The translations under genes and the position numbers were made by a program. Positions 1 through 8,073 of a stretch of 53,115 nucleotides of DNA are shown piece after piece (positions within the stretch are counted from its first letter, which is position 1; each line of letters starts with the position of its first letter). The notes beneath the pieces were generated by a model. It was not told the origin of the DNA. It made no database searches and saw only the letters and a program-made list of their open reading frames with translations. This DNA is from Synergistaceae bacterium (GTDB lineage: Bacteria; Synergistota; Synergistia; Synergistales; Aminobacteriaceae): assembly GCA_017439345.1 (NCBI GenBank), contig JAFSJJ010000045.1:1-53115 (forward strand), given 5' to 3'.

Positions 1-189
1 AGATTGAAAGTTTTAGCCGGATAAGGAATTTAACGAGTAGATTGTTTAATGCTCAGCACCGAGCCGAGAGAGGTGTCCCAAGGGGAAAGTTGAGGTGAGC
101 GGGGTGAGAGACCTGCGAGGACCCAAATTGAGAGTGGAAGGAAGCTCATTACGGCTCCGCCATGACTGCGAGAAGCACGAACGGAAATA
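1..189. other. Left edge, no supported gene
   Basis: One frame is open from the left edge to a stop at 98, and a second is open to a stop near 180. Neither gives a recognisable protein. The stretch could be the decayed 3' part of a gene that continues outside the window. Confidence 0.3.
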
Positions 190-957
190 GTGAGTGTACG
201 GAAGCGAAAACACCTGCGGAGGAGCGTGGAAAGGTGGACGGATATTTCACAACGTGCGCTCAACGGCGAAGGCTGTCTAGCTTTGAGAGAGCTGGGCAGC
301 TGGGTTGATTTTAATGAAAGGGAAGTGATTAGGATAGGTTACGGACTTTTTATCTTACCGTCGTTCACCCCTAACTTCGATACTAATGGCAATATCATAT
401 TGGAGCTTGTCGGAGTTCCGGAGAGAATAATTAATGACGTTCACGAGGCAGGTATAGCAGTCAAACGGGGCGGTAGTGCGAGTATGAAATATACTAAGAT
501 TTCAGATGATGAATACGGCGATATAATTGAAATAATCACTCAGGAATTCATGGAAATTGACGGTGTTAATACGCGTGAGGAGCTTACGATTGAGCATCAA
601 AGATTTTTACTGCTTTACACGTATACTCACGTTGCAGGAAGTTTAGAGACGTATGCAGACCCGGAGAATTTATTAATGTCAAGAAATGAAAGAAGCTTTG
701 TAGACTTATCGACTAATATTGAGAGCGATATTTTAGATATTCCGGTAAATTATGAAGTAAGCGGAAAATCAAACGAATTAACGATTAATATCACAGAACA
801 GAGACAAGGGCCGTCAGGAGATTTGATTTTAACAGCGTCTAAATCAGGATTAGTGATAACCAGAGGCGAGAGCGTGAATATAGAGATAACACAGCATAAC
901 GGCGAGAGCGTGAACTACAAGATAAACGGAGAGGGGTTGATTATTGAATGGCAGTAG
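190..957 (+). CDS. Hypothetical protein, possibly the N-terminal part of a broken Ig-like repeat surface protein
   Basis: A 255-residue open frame from a GTG codon. No clear ribosome binding site precedes the GTG, so the true start is uncertain. The first 35 residues are basic and look non-native. The middle (about 60-170) is acidic and mixed. The last 80 residues are beta-rich and Thr/Ser/Asn-rich, like the Ig-like repeats that follow. It overlaps the next open frame by 10 bases in another frame. I do not recognise a family. It is plausibly one piece of a large secreted repeat protein whose reading frame was lost near 950, since the end of this frame (GEGL) resembles the end of the next one (GTGL). 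Confidence 0.45.
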   Translation: MSVRKRKHLRRSVERWTDISQRALNGEGCLALRELGSWVDFNEREVIRIGYGLFILPSFTPNFDTNGNIILELVGVPERIINDVHEAGIAVKRGGSASMKYTKISDDEYGDIIEIITQEFMEIDGVNTREELTIEHQRFLLLYTYTHVAGSLETYADPENLLMSRNERSFVDLSTNIESDILDIPVNYEVSGKSNELTINITEQRQGPSGDLILTASKSGLVITRGESVNIEITQHNGESVNYKINGEGLIIEWQ

Positions 958-1451
958 CAACGATTACGGCTTCAGCTTCAGGGCAATACGAGGCGACATT
1001 TACGGCAACAGATATTTATAATCGAACTGCAAGCGTCAGAGTTCCTGTAAGAGTTTTAGAGCCTTTAATACTAAGTCTTTCAGCATCAACAGGCTGGATT
1101 ACCGAGCAGGGGAATACTTCAATAACTTTAAGCACTCAGAATGCAGAAGGCGCAGTAACTTTCACTTGCACGGAGAACGGCACGACTACGACAATTACAG
1201 GTAATACAGCTGTGATTACGGCTCAGACACCGGGAACTTACACGATAACTTTTATTGCGACTGATTCATATAGACGAACAGCCGAGAAAAGTTTCACATT
1301 AACTGTTCTGGAGACTTTGAGAATTACAGCAGCCCCGTCGTCAGTCTGGTTTGATAAGGGAGGCAGTACTTCACTTACTCTTACGGCAACGGGCGGAACA
1401 GGCGTAACGTCCAGCAGTTCAGGTACAGGACTCAGCATAAATATTACTTAG
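948..1451 (+). CDS. Ig-like/cadherin-like repeat fragment 1
   Basis: A 167-residue protein made almost only of beta-sandwich repeats. The recognisable unit is a run ending in an F-x-ATD-x-Y-x-R-T-A motif followed by a VLE-x-L linker, at residues 15-40 and again near 95-115. Such repeats are typical of bacterial surface adhesins, whose domains stack on the outside of the cell. A GGAGAGGGG stretch lies about 10 bases before the ATG, so independent translation is possible. There is no signal peptide or anchor, so as it stands it is probably a fragment. The frame ends with several in-frame stops before the next repeat fragment. Confidence 0.5.
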   Translation: MAVATITASASGQYEATFTATDIYNRTASVRVPVRVLEPLILSLSASTGWITEQGNTSITLSTQNAEGAVTFTCTENGTTTTITGNTAVITAQTPGTYTITFIATDSYRRTAEKSFTLTVLETLRITAAPSSVWFDKGGSTSLTLTATGGTGVTSSSSGTGLSINIT

Positions 1452-1469
1452 GGTTAGGAGTGTTAAAGA

Positions 1470-1892
1470 ATGGCTGTATTTACTAAGACAGCTCAAATCA
1501 GCAATACGACTTCAGCCGCAGGAATTTACACAGCCAGATTTACAGCTACAGATGATCACGGGCGCACGGCATTTGTTGATGTCCCTGTTACATTGTTAGA
1601 GCCGTTGACTATCGAAACTCCTTACTCTTTGGCGGCATATCGCAATGTTCCTTATACATTCACATTAACAAGCAATGCTGCTAACGTAGTGTATATCAGT
1701 GATGACCCTAATATTACGATTAACGGAGACCAAGCGACTTTATTATGTAATACTATTCGTGATACTTACTCAGTAACTTTTACTGTAACTGATTCATATG
1801 GCAGAATAGCTTCAAAACTTATTTTCTTTTTCTTTTTCTGCAAAGGTAGGGAAAACAAAAACTTAAAGCCAACCCTTACAATATCTACCTGA
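1470..1892 (+). CDS. Ig-like/cadherin-like repeat fragment 2, with a chimeric 3' end
   Basis: It is in the same frame as the preceding fragment but separated by three stop codons in 18 bases. It starts again with M-A-V and has a GGAG about 9 bases upstream. Residues 1-115 hold two more F-T-ATD / VTD-x-Y-G-R repeats. From about residue 117 the protein changes abruptly to a phenylalanine run encoded by a TTTTTC repeat and then a basic tail unlike the repeats. The same DNA read on the minus strand looks like the start of another gene, so the 3' end is probably a recombination or assembly junction. Confidence 0.45.
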   Translation: MAVFTKTAQISNTTSAAGIYTARFTATDDHGRTAFVDVPVTLLEPLTIETPYSLAAYRNVPYTFTLTSNAANVVYISDDPNITINGDQATLLCNTIRDTYSVTFTVTDSYGRIASKLIFFFFFCKGRENKNLKPTLTIST

Positions 1893-1960
1893 CGTCTACA
1901 AAACTTTTGCATGGGACGAGGCATTACGACCTTGAGAATTTGCTTGATACGTTGATTCAT
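1766..1960 (-). pseudogene. Possible N-terminal fragment of a glycerophosphotransferase/glycosyltransferase-type protein
   Basis: The minus frame starts at an ATG at 1960. It encodes a basic N-terminus, a hydrophobic FKFLFSLP stretch and a lysine run. N-termini of TagB/CDP-glycerol glycerophosphotransferase-like proteins often show this pattern (a short membrane-associated helix, then polylysine, then the first beta strand). After residue about 48 the frame is only the antisense of the Ig-like repeat, so the gene is cut there. A short open frame ends at the ATGA overlap just upstream. Assignment rests on pattern only and is weak. Confidence 0.22.
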
Positions 1961-2221
1961 TGTGCAGATACCTCACTAAGATAAACCGGGATATTTCTGA
2001 AAAGATTAGTGCATACTATCGCAAAATAGTACTCAAGCTCTTGCAATTCTGTCAACCTCCTTTATACTTAATGAACATTGCACGTCATTATATCATCTCA
2101 TTAAGACTCAGCGAATCATTCACAAGTTACTAATACATTTACTAATACAAACGCAGACCCTTAACACAGACACTCATTGCTTAATCATTGACTCACGAGT
2201 CGATTAAGTAAGTGAATTGCA
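1893..2221. other. Gene-poor stretch, decayed sequence
   Basis: No gene is supported here. On the minus strand an AAGGAGG near 2055-2062 precedes a TTG-started frame of about 29 codons that ends by overlapping the ATG at 1960; it may be another gene fragment. A strong hairpin lies at 2180-2208 (separate entry). Confidence 0.3.
2180..2208 (-). terminator. Strong hairpin just downstream of the MerR-like gene
   Basis: The stem is CTTAATC (2180-2186) with GATTAAG (2202-2208), and inside it GACTC (2190-2194) with GAGTC (2197-2201). A 3-base bulge and a 2-base loop complete it. It begins 14 bases after the stop of the minus-strand gene at 2222. There is no T-tract, so it may be a transcript end or processing structure rather than a classical intrinsic terminator, or an inverted-repeat protein site. 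Confidence 0.45.
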
Positions 2222-2713
2222 TTAGTTAGAGTTAAGCTCGTATTCCAATTCAATCTCTTTTATTTTGCGTTCAAGCATTTTAATTTTTGCATTAGCCTCA
2301 AGAATTTTTTTTCTGTCTTCTTTGCTTATGTCATCGCCGTCAAGTTCTAATGCTTGAATATGATATTCAGTTGCTTCGATCTCATCTTGAATGCTCGCTA
2401 TTGTCAAAGTTTTTATTTTTTCATAATTAGGATTCTTTTTCTTGACATCAACACTATAGAGATTATCTAAAATTTTTTGCAGTCCTGCTCCCAAAGAATC
2501 AGCGATAAGCCCAAAACCTGTAAAAATTTCTGAGCGTCCGTGACTCTCTGCATAACGCATTAATTCATCAAGAGGAATTCTATAGCCTTCACGGTCGCTT
2601 GTGCCTTTTACAGCTTTTATATCTCCGTCACGAATTTTCTTTCTCACAGTGTATTCTGTTAATCCTAAGACTTTAGCTGCTTCTGCCACTGTACATGTTT
2701 TTTCGCTTGACAT
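2222..2713 (-). CDS. Small MerR/excisionase-type HTH DNA-binding protein
   Basis: 163 residues. Residues 7-55 form a helix-turn-helix of the HTH_17/MerR-excisionase type (TVAEAAKVLGLTEYTVRKK, then a basic wing with REGYRIP). The middle (65-95) is of unknown fold. Residues 105-163 are a highly charged predicted coiled coil, probably for dimerisation. A GAGGAG lies 8 bases before the ATG. It is divergent from the dynamin/radical-SAM operon, with a 130-base shared upstream region, so it is a candidate regulator of that operon (inference). It could also be a leftover mobile-element excisionase. Confidence 0.65.
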   Translation of the reverse strand: MSSEKTCTVAEAAKVLGLTEYTVRKKIRDGDIKAVKGTSDREGYRIPLDELMRYAESHGRSEIFTGFGLIADSLGAGLQKILDNLYSVDVKKKNPNYEKIKTLTIASIQDEIEATEYHIQALELDGDDISKEDRKKILEANAKIKMLERKIKEIELEYELNSN

Positions 2714-2782
2714 CTTGATTTTCTCCTCATTAAAAATTTTTAACTGTTATCTTACTGTTGAATATCTATTAATAAAAACACA

Positions 2783-2811
2783 TTGATTTTTAATAGTGCT
2801 AATTATATAAT
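2783..2811 (+). promoter_or_regulatory. Sigma-70 promoter of the dynamin/radical-SAM operon
   Basis: The -35 is TTGATT (2783-2788), the spacer is 17 bases, and the -10 is TATAAT (2806-2811). It lies 32 bases before the first ATG of the operon. The -10 is part of a palindrome ATTATATAAT (2802-2811), which also gives a -10-like element on the opposite strand towards the HTH gene. Confidence 0.75.
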
Positions 2812-2842
2812 GCCTCTCATAAATTAACGAGGTGTTTTGTCC

Positions 2843-3271
2843 ATGAACGATTATGAAGAAATTTTAAAAGCGTTTTCTCTAGGAACCGAAATATCTGAAG
2901 ACTTGCTGCAAATTATCGAAAGTGAAAGCACTATGCCTAACATACCATTTCCGACAATGGGCGGTCTTGTCTTCTGGAGAAATATCGCAGAGTTCAACGG
3001 CTGGAAATTTCAGCAGAACATGATCACCGGACACGCAAGAATTCTTGACAGTGATGATGTCCGAATAGCTTGGGGAACAGTTGACGAGATGTCCCGCATA
3101 ATGGAAAAAATGATTAATCATCTTAGAGCGAAGAAAAATCTCGAGAAACATGAGAATCTCTGCATTATGGAAACTATAAAGAAACTCAAAGAACTTCTCG
3201 ATGCCGGGGCAATCACTCACGAAGAATATAAATCCAAGAAAGACGAACTTATGAGCAAGATTCACAGCTAA
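2843..3271 (+). CDS. SHOCT-domain protein, first gene of the dynamin/radical-SAM operon
   Basis: 142 residues from the ATG at 2843, chosen because AGGTG sits 8 bases upstream; a TTG at 2837 is too close to that site. Residues 1-105 form an alpha/beta domain I do not recognise. The last 32 residues match the SHOCT pattern (IKKLKELLDAGAITHEEYKSKK), a short helical module usually at protein ends and thought to mediate oligomerisation or target binding. The next gene starts 24 bases downstream. Function unknown; the setting suggests an accessory or adaptor for the GTPases. Confidence 0.7.
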   Translation: MNDYEEILKAFSLGTEISEDLLQIIESESTMPNIPFPTMGGLVFWRNIAEFNGWKFQQNMITGHARILDSDDVRIAWGTVDEMSRIMEKMINHLRAKKNLEKHENLCIMETIKKLKELLDAGAITHEEYKSKKDELMSKIHS

Positions 3272-3295
3272 TTAACTGGAAAGGATAAATTACAA

Positions 3296-4942
3296 ATGAA
3301 CAGCGAATATTCACGCGAAGTCGAAAAATTATCATCAGCTTTTTCTGAAACTGTATCAAACTCAGGAGCATTCACTCAGGAAGAAGTCTCATCATTCAAC
3401 AATGAAATCTCAAATCATGTGCTGCCTCTTCTCAATGCACCGAAGCCTAAAATTTTGGTATATGGAATTTACAACGGCGGCAAGTCTACACTAATAAATG
3501 CAATCATAGGGCGAGAAGTTGCCTCAGTTGCTAACCGTCCAGAGACTCACAAGATAACACCATATGACACTGGTAAATATGTTCTTGTCGACTCTCCAGG
3601 CATTGACGCTCCCAAAGAAGATGAGCAAATGGCAGACGATCAGATTAAAAAATGTCATGTAATATTGTTTGTCGTCAGCTCAAAAGGAGGTTTCGAGAGC
3701 GAAAAGAATTACCGTAAAATGTGGGACTTAATGCAGAAGGACATACCGTTTATTATCGTCCTTAATGACAGAGGCGCACCAAGTAATGAGGCTGAGCAGC
3801 ATACTTTAGAGCTTAACGGAATGAAAAGCAAAATCATAGCCAATCTCATGAAAGTAAGCGGACGCAATGACGTTGAAAGAAAATATGAAGTCATTACAGT
3901 AAATGCTCTCAGGGCATGGCGCGGAGTCTCTGAAAATAAACCGGGCTTCACAGTGAACAGCAGAATCTCTGATCTAACATCAAGAATAGATCAGTTATTA
4001 GAAAGCAAAGAAGTTCTGAAAATGTATTTGGCTCCCCTTTCAGCACTTGAGGGAGAAATCAACAGGGCAGAAGAATTACTCACGGCACGCAGGGTAACAG
4101 CAGACTTTGCACGGAGAAGAGCGACACTTCAACAGAAAGTCTCTGAACTTCAATCAAGCATGGAAAACGCAGCACGCTATACGGCATCACGTCATACAGA
4201 AGAGATTTATCACAGCTTACTCGGCGAGGGCGGTCGCAAGATAGAAGACATTAACGAGGAAATTTCACACGAGCTTGAAGAGAAATACAAAATTTCAGTC
4301 TCACCGATTCTTGCATACATACAGAAATCATTTAACGACATAAACGTTACAGCTGACGAATCCGGAGTGAAGTTCACAGGGAATACAGAAGAACTTCAGC
4401 CCTACAGCCGTAAAGATGATGAATCGAGTAATATCCCGCTTCCGTCATATTCTGATAATAACAGCTCAGAAGGATTTGATTTAGGGAATATCGCAAAAGC
4501 AGCAGCAACAGGCGCAGCATTAGGGAGCGTTGTCCCCATACCCATAATAAGCACAACAAGCGGAGCATTAATAGCAGGAGGCTTGGAACTTGGACGACAG
4601 ATAATAAAGCAACTCTTAGGAGGCGACAAAGACCGTGAAGAATTCGAGAGAAGGCAGCGTGAAGTAGAAGCCTATAACAGAATGCAGGCTCAACTCATCG
4701 AGGAAGATAAACGCAGGAGACAGGACGCTAGTACAGCAGCAAATTCAATAGTCAACAGTGCAGTCAAACAGCTCAGGGCAGGATATTCAGAGCTTATTGA
4801 ACGCACATTCAGCAACGTAATACAATTTATAGACTCAGCAGCCGCAAGAAACTCCGCAAGCAATGCAGCTATAGACAAGACTATGAACTCGCTTTCAGGA
4901 CTTAAGGCAAATATTCACAATCTCAGGCAAAAAATAGCATAG
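3296..4942 (+). CDS. Dynamin-like GTPase A
   Basis: 548 residues. The GTPase domain is at about 45-240: P-loop GIYNGGKST (57-65), candidate switch-I Thr near 84, DSPG (99-102). The expected NKxD is replaced by NDRG (157-160). A long helical stalk follows (about 240-345). Residues about 395-440 are rich in Ala/Gly/Ile and hydrophobic enough for a membrane paddle or hairpin. Residues 440-548 are again helical and charged (coiled coil). This layout fits bacterial dynamin-like proteins, which bind and remodel membranes using GTP. A GGAAAGGA precedes the ATG. It is 12 bases upstream of a second GTPase of different size, suggesting a hetero-oligomer as in paired bacterial dynamins (inference). Confidence 0.8.
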   Translation: MNSEYSREVEKLSSAFSETVSNSGAFTQEEVSSFNNEISNHVLPLLNAPKPKILVYGIYNGGKSTLINAIIGREVASVANRPETHKITPYDTGKYVLVDSPGIDAPKEDEQMADDQIKKCHVILFVVSSKGGFESEKNYRKMWDLMQKDIPFIIVLNDRGAPSNEAEQHTLELNGMKSKIIANLMKVSGRNDVERKYEVITVNALRAWRGVSENKPGFTVNSRISDLTSRIDQLLESKEVLKMYLAPLSALEGEINRAEELLTARRVTADFARRRATLQQKVSELQSSMENAARYTASRHTEEIYHSLLGEGGRKIEDINEEISHELEEKYKISVSPILAYIQKSFNDINVTADESGVKFTGNTEELQPYSRKDDESSNIPLPSYSDNNSSEGFDLGNIAKAAATGAALGSVVPIPIISTTSGALIAGGLELGRQIIKQLLGGDKDREEFERRQREVEAYNRMQAQLIEEDKRRRQDASTAANSIVNSAVKQLRAGYSELIERTFSNVIQFIDSAAARNSASNAAIDKTMNSLSGLKANIHNLRQKIA

Positions 4943-4954
4943 AGAGGTCATAAC

Positions 4955-5905
4955 ATGCTTTCAAAAAAAGATGCAGAAACTTTAGAGAGATTCACCCATT
5001 CGGGACTTCTTGAGAAATGGGAGGGACTCCGAAAGAAATTTGACTCAGGCGGAAAAATCACGATTGCTAATACAGGTCAGTACAGTTCAGGCAAAAGCAC
5101 ACTCTTTAACGCTTTATTAGGACGTACGGACAATGAACGCTTCCAGACCGGTGCAGTTCCCACGACTAAAAAAGGAGACAGAGAAAGATTCACAGAAGGC
5201 ATTGACTTAATGGACACTCCGGGATTTGATGCTAATCTTGCTGACGATGCAGAGGCCTTCAGAATGTTAATGCAGGCTGATATTATCATCATGACTCATA
5301 ACGTTAAAACAGGAATGCTTAACCGTCCCGAATATGAATGGCTCAAGAGAATCGCTGACGGAATAGGACAGGAAAATTTATCAGATAGATTAATCTTTGT
5401 GTCTACGTGGATTGATGAGATTCAAGACGAGTCAGACAGGAAGAAAATCAGAGATGAATTACAGCGTCAGATTTCTGAAATATCGCGGGGAAAATCTATA
5501 GCGTTCTATGAAGTCTCGGCCAAGAGATATTACACTGCCATGAAGAAGGGAAATGCTAATCTCGAACGTGCCAGCAGAATCCCTGAATTAAGAGAAGGAC
5601 TCACAGGACGTGCGAAACTTTACGGGGAATCGCTTCAGACTCTCAGAAAAAAGGAGCTTGCTATATTGTGCTATGAGTCACGGAATGCTCTGAACTCATT
5701 GAGATTTGACAAGGGCAGCGAGATCTCACGCAGGAAGACAAGAATCCGCGAGAGGCATAGTTCAGCGTTTGAAACTTGGCGGGGAATTAAAGGCAGGTTC
5801 GAGTCAATGAGGCAAAATGTTTTCAGCAAACTGCACGATATAAGACAGTATTTTGACAGCTCATCGGATTATCAGTCTTACCAGCAAAGAGTCTACGAGA
5901 TTTAG
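4955..5905 (+). CDS. Dynamin-like small GTPase B
   Basis: 316 residues. P-loop GQYSSGKST (41-49), switch-I PTT (69-71), DTPG (87-90) and a TWID (151-154) at the base-recognition position instead of NKxD. The G domain fills residues 33-215. The remaining 100 residues are helical and basic, with no membrane segment. It is much shorter than full dynamins, so it may be a soluble partner of GTPase A. The start is preceded by GAGAGGT. It is encoded between GTPase A and the small coiled-coil protein with 12-base gaps on both sides. Confidence 0.78.
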   Translation: MLSKKDAETLERFTHSGLLEKWEGLRKKFDSGGKITIANTGQYSSGKSTLFNALLGRTDNERFQTGAVPTTKKGDRERFTEGIDLMDTPGFDANLADDAEAFRMLMQADIIIMTHNVKTGMLNRPEYEWLKRIADGIGQENLSDRLIFVSTWIDEIQDESDRKKIRDELQRQISEISRGKSIAFYEVSAKRYYTAMKKGNANLERASRIPELREGLTGRAKLYGESLQTLRKKELAILCYESRNALNSLRFDKGSEISRRKTRIRERHSSAFETWRGIKGRFESMRQNVFSKLHDIRQYFDSSSDYQSYQQRVYEI

Positions 5906-5917
5906 GGAGGGTGAACA

Positions 5918-6322
5918 ATGGCAGTAATATTCTGGGCAGTAGGCGGAGTCGTAGCTACAGCAGTAATGCAGCATGAAGATCACAGTGCTCACAGTGCATA
6001 CGGAGACTATGACAACTACAGCGATGCAGCAGAAAGAAGGCGTAAACGCAGGGAAGGCATGAAGCCGGATATAGAGTCCTCAGCGCATGAACTTGCAGGC
6101 TACAAACGAGGTTCGGTTAATCCTCAGCTCAACAGCCAGTATCTTAAAGAGGCTAAAGCAATGAAGGTTGACGTTGACGCAATGGACTCAGATGTCAAAT
6201 CGAAAATCAACACTCAGATAGACATAGAGCAGTTATCACAGACTGAAGACTTGAAAAGAGAGCTTGATGAAATTGACAGGCTTCTCGAGAAAATTTCACG
6301 CATTGAACAGGAGAACAGATAA
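5918..6322 (+). CDS. Small membrane-tethered coiled-coil protein
   Basis: 134 residues. Residues 2-17 are a short hydrophobic segment (VIFWAVGGVVATAV) that could be a membrane anchor. Residues 18-36 are rich in His, Ser, Asp and Tyr (HEDHSAHSAYGDYDNYSD). A very basic patch (39-47) follows, and residues 95-134 form a coiled coil. A GGAGGG lies 7 bases before the ATG, and its stop overlaps the next start as TAATG. I recognise no family. The His/Tyr-rich stretch makes it a possible substrate of the two radical-SAM enzymes downstream; this is a guess from position and composition. Confidence 0.6.
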   Translation: MAVIFWAVGGVVATAVMQHEDHSAHSAYGDYDNYSDAAERRRKRREGMKPDIESSAHELAGYKRGSVNPQLNSQYLKEAKAMKVDVDAMDSDVKSKINTQIDIEQLSQTEDLKRELDEIDRLLEKISRIEQENR

Positions 6323-8073
6323 TGACAGCAATTGAAGCAATAAATGAATTTGTTGATACTATGCTCGGATGCCGGGACATGTTCGATAAAATAGAAGGCT
6401 CTGACGAAAAATTAGCGCAGTGCATAAAAGTATTCCTTGACAGTATTGCAGAAATAACGAAGACTTCACGCTCTGACGACAAGACCGGTCTCAAAGAAAT
6501 TCAGGAGAGTCAGACACAGACATTGCGCAAAATGCTTGAAGACGTAGCCGCAAAAATGGACGCTACCCGCAAAAGTATGAGCTTCATTTCGTCAAATAAA
6601 GAGTCATTCAATATTGCAGTGTTCGGAAAAGTTAAGGCAGGAAAGAGCTACACAGGAAATTTCATCATGGGCAATGTGATTCGCGATATGGGCATTCAGA
6701 CTTCTTATGATAAAATCGAACGTCCGAAAGTTACAGTTATAGACAAAGGCAAAATTACTTCCTCTGAGAAGCTCGCGGAAATCGAAAGCAATAAAGACGG
6801 TTTTATTGTTGATCCTAACGAAGCCACAAGCACAATACAGTTATTCAATCTCGGCGGAATGAAATGGATTGACACTCCAGGAATAGGCAGCGTAACTTGG
6901 GAGAATGAAATTCTTGCTCAGGATTTCGTAGACAGCGCAGACCTTATTGTCTACATGAGCAACTCTGACGCAGCAGGAACTCAGCAGGACTTCAAGGAGC
7001 TTAAGACACTTCACGATAAGAAAAGAAGATTTCTGCTCCTCCTCACACAATCAGACACGATTGAAGAAGAAGACTGCGATGATGAAGGAAACACTATCGC
7101 CAAACTTGCACCGAAATCAGATGAAGACCGCAGAAGCATGGAAGATTATATTTGCGAATCTCTTCATGAACTCGGAATCACTGAGCTGAAACGAGGCTAT
7201 GAGATTCTCACGATTTCGACGAAACTCGCCCTGGAAGCCCTCAAGAACAATGACCAGGCCATGTGGGACGCAAGCAATCTTGATAAATTCCTCGCGATTC
7301 TCATTGATATTACAAAGAATGAAAGCAGAGACCTGAAAATTATTACTCCAGGTAAAAGAATTAACTCAGCAATTGACGAAATCATAAAAATATTAAACGG
7401 TGCAAAGGATACACTCAATAAACATTCACAAGGTCTCAGAGAAGTAGAAGAGAAACTCACCGATAACAACGAAACACTTTTAGCGGAAATGAAAAACGAG
7501 TGTTACGGAAAAATTGACTCGTTCATCACAAAAAAAGCTCAAGAAGTCGAAAACGGCGGTGCGTCAGTCAGTGCTTCAGATATTAACAGGCTGATAAGTG
7601 CTGAAGTCTATAATTCTGTAATGAGTGCATGTAAAGACGCATTTGCAGGGAGCGAAAAAATATTGTCGTCATATTCTGAAAGTCTCAAGATTCAATCTGG
7701 CGGCGATTTGTCAATGAAAACAGATACAATCAGCCACACTCGCAGGGAAGCCTACAGCTATGAGCGAGACCCTGACGGATTTATTGAGAATGTAAGAGCG
7801 TTTTTCGGCAAGAAATATTACGGCTCCAGTGTCAGAGATGTTACAGTAACGACAGAAATAAAACTCGGCGTAAATATTGCTCAGGTCATGTCATCGATAA
7901 CAAGCAGCCTTGATGAGTTATTCATAACGCAGATTCCCGAAATCTTGAAGAGACTTGCTGATGAAATAATTTCTCCCGTCCGCAGGGTTCAGGAAGGCGC
8001 AAAGTCTCAAATTGACAGCACTATAACAAAACTGGAAGGACTCAAAATTGCTGTCCCTAATACTAAAGGCTAA
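6322..8073 (+). CDS. Dynamin-like GTPase C
   Basis: 583 residues. A helical N-terminal region (1-95) precedes the GTPase domain (96-345): P-loop GKVKAGKSY (102-110), candidate switch-I TST (169-171), DTPG (184-187) and TQSD (242-245). Residues 345-583 are mostly helical stalk, interrupted by a Tyr/Arg/Phe-rich segment near 475-505 that could contact membrane. No clear transmembrane helix is visible. It starts inside the stop of the previous gene (TAATG) and its own 3' end overlaps the radical-SAM gene by 26 bases, so expression is probably coupled. Third and most divergent GTPase of the operon. Confidence 0.78.
   Translation: MTAIEAINEFVDTMLGCRDMFDKIEGSDEKLAQCIKVFLDSIAEITKTSRSDDKTGLKEIQESQTQTLRKMLEDVAAKMDATRKSMSFISSNKESFNIAVFGKVKAGKSYTGNFIMGNVIRDMGIQTSYDKIERPKVTVIDKGKITSSEKLAEIESNKDGFIVDPNEATSTIQLFNLGGMKWIDTPGIGSVTWENEILAQDFVDSADLIVYMSNSDAAGTQQDFKELKTLHDKKRRFLLLLTQSDTIEEEDCDDEGNTIAKLAPKSDEDRRSMEDYICESLHELGITELKRGYEILTISTKLALEALKNNDQAMWDASNLDKFLAILIDITKNESRDLKIITPGKRINSAIDEIIKILNGAKDTLNKHSQGLREVEEKLTDNNETLLAEMKNECYGKIDSFITKKAQEVENGGASVSASDINRLISAEVYNSVMSACKDAFAGSEKILSSYSESLKIQSGGDLSMKTDTISHTRREAYSYERDPDGFIENVRAFFGKKYYGSSVRDVTVTTEIKLGVNIAQVMSSITSSLDELFITQIPEILKRLADEIISPVRRVQEGAKSQIDSTITKLEGLKIAVPNTKG

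Noticed and set aside
1822..1843. TTTTTC repeat as a phase-variation tract
   Set aside because: The unit is six bases, so copy-number change would not shift the frame; it lies at an apparent junction rather than inside an intact gene.
4374..4629. Minus-strand open frames with Leu/Ala-rich products inside GTPase A
   Set aside because: They are antisense to the conserved hydrophobic segment of GTPase A and have no ribosome binding site.
3296..8073. GTPases as ordinary ribosome-assembly (Era/YihA-type) GTPases
   Set aside because: Long helical regions after the G domain, lack of NKxD and the multi-GTPase operon fit dynamin-like proteins better.
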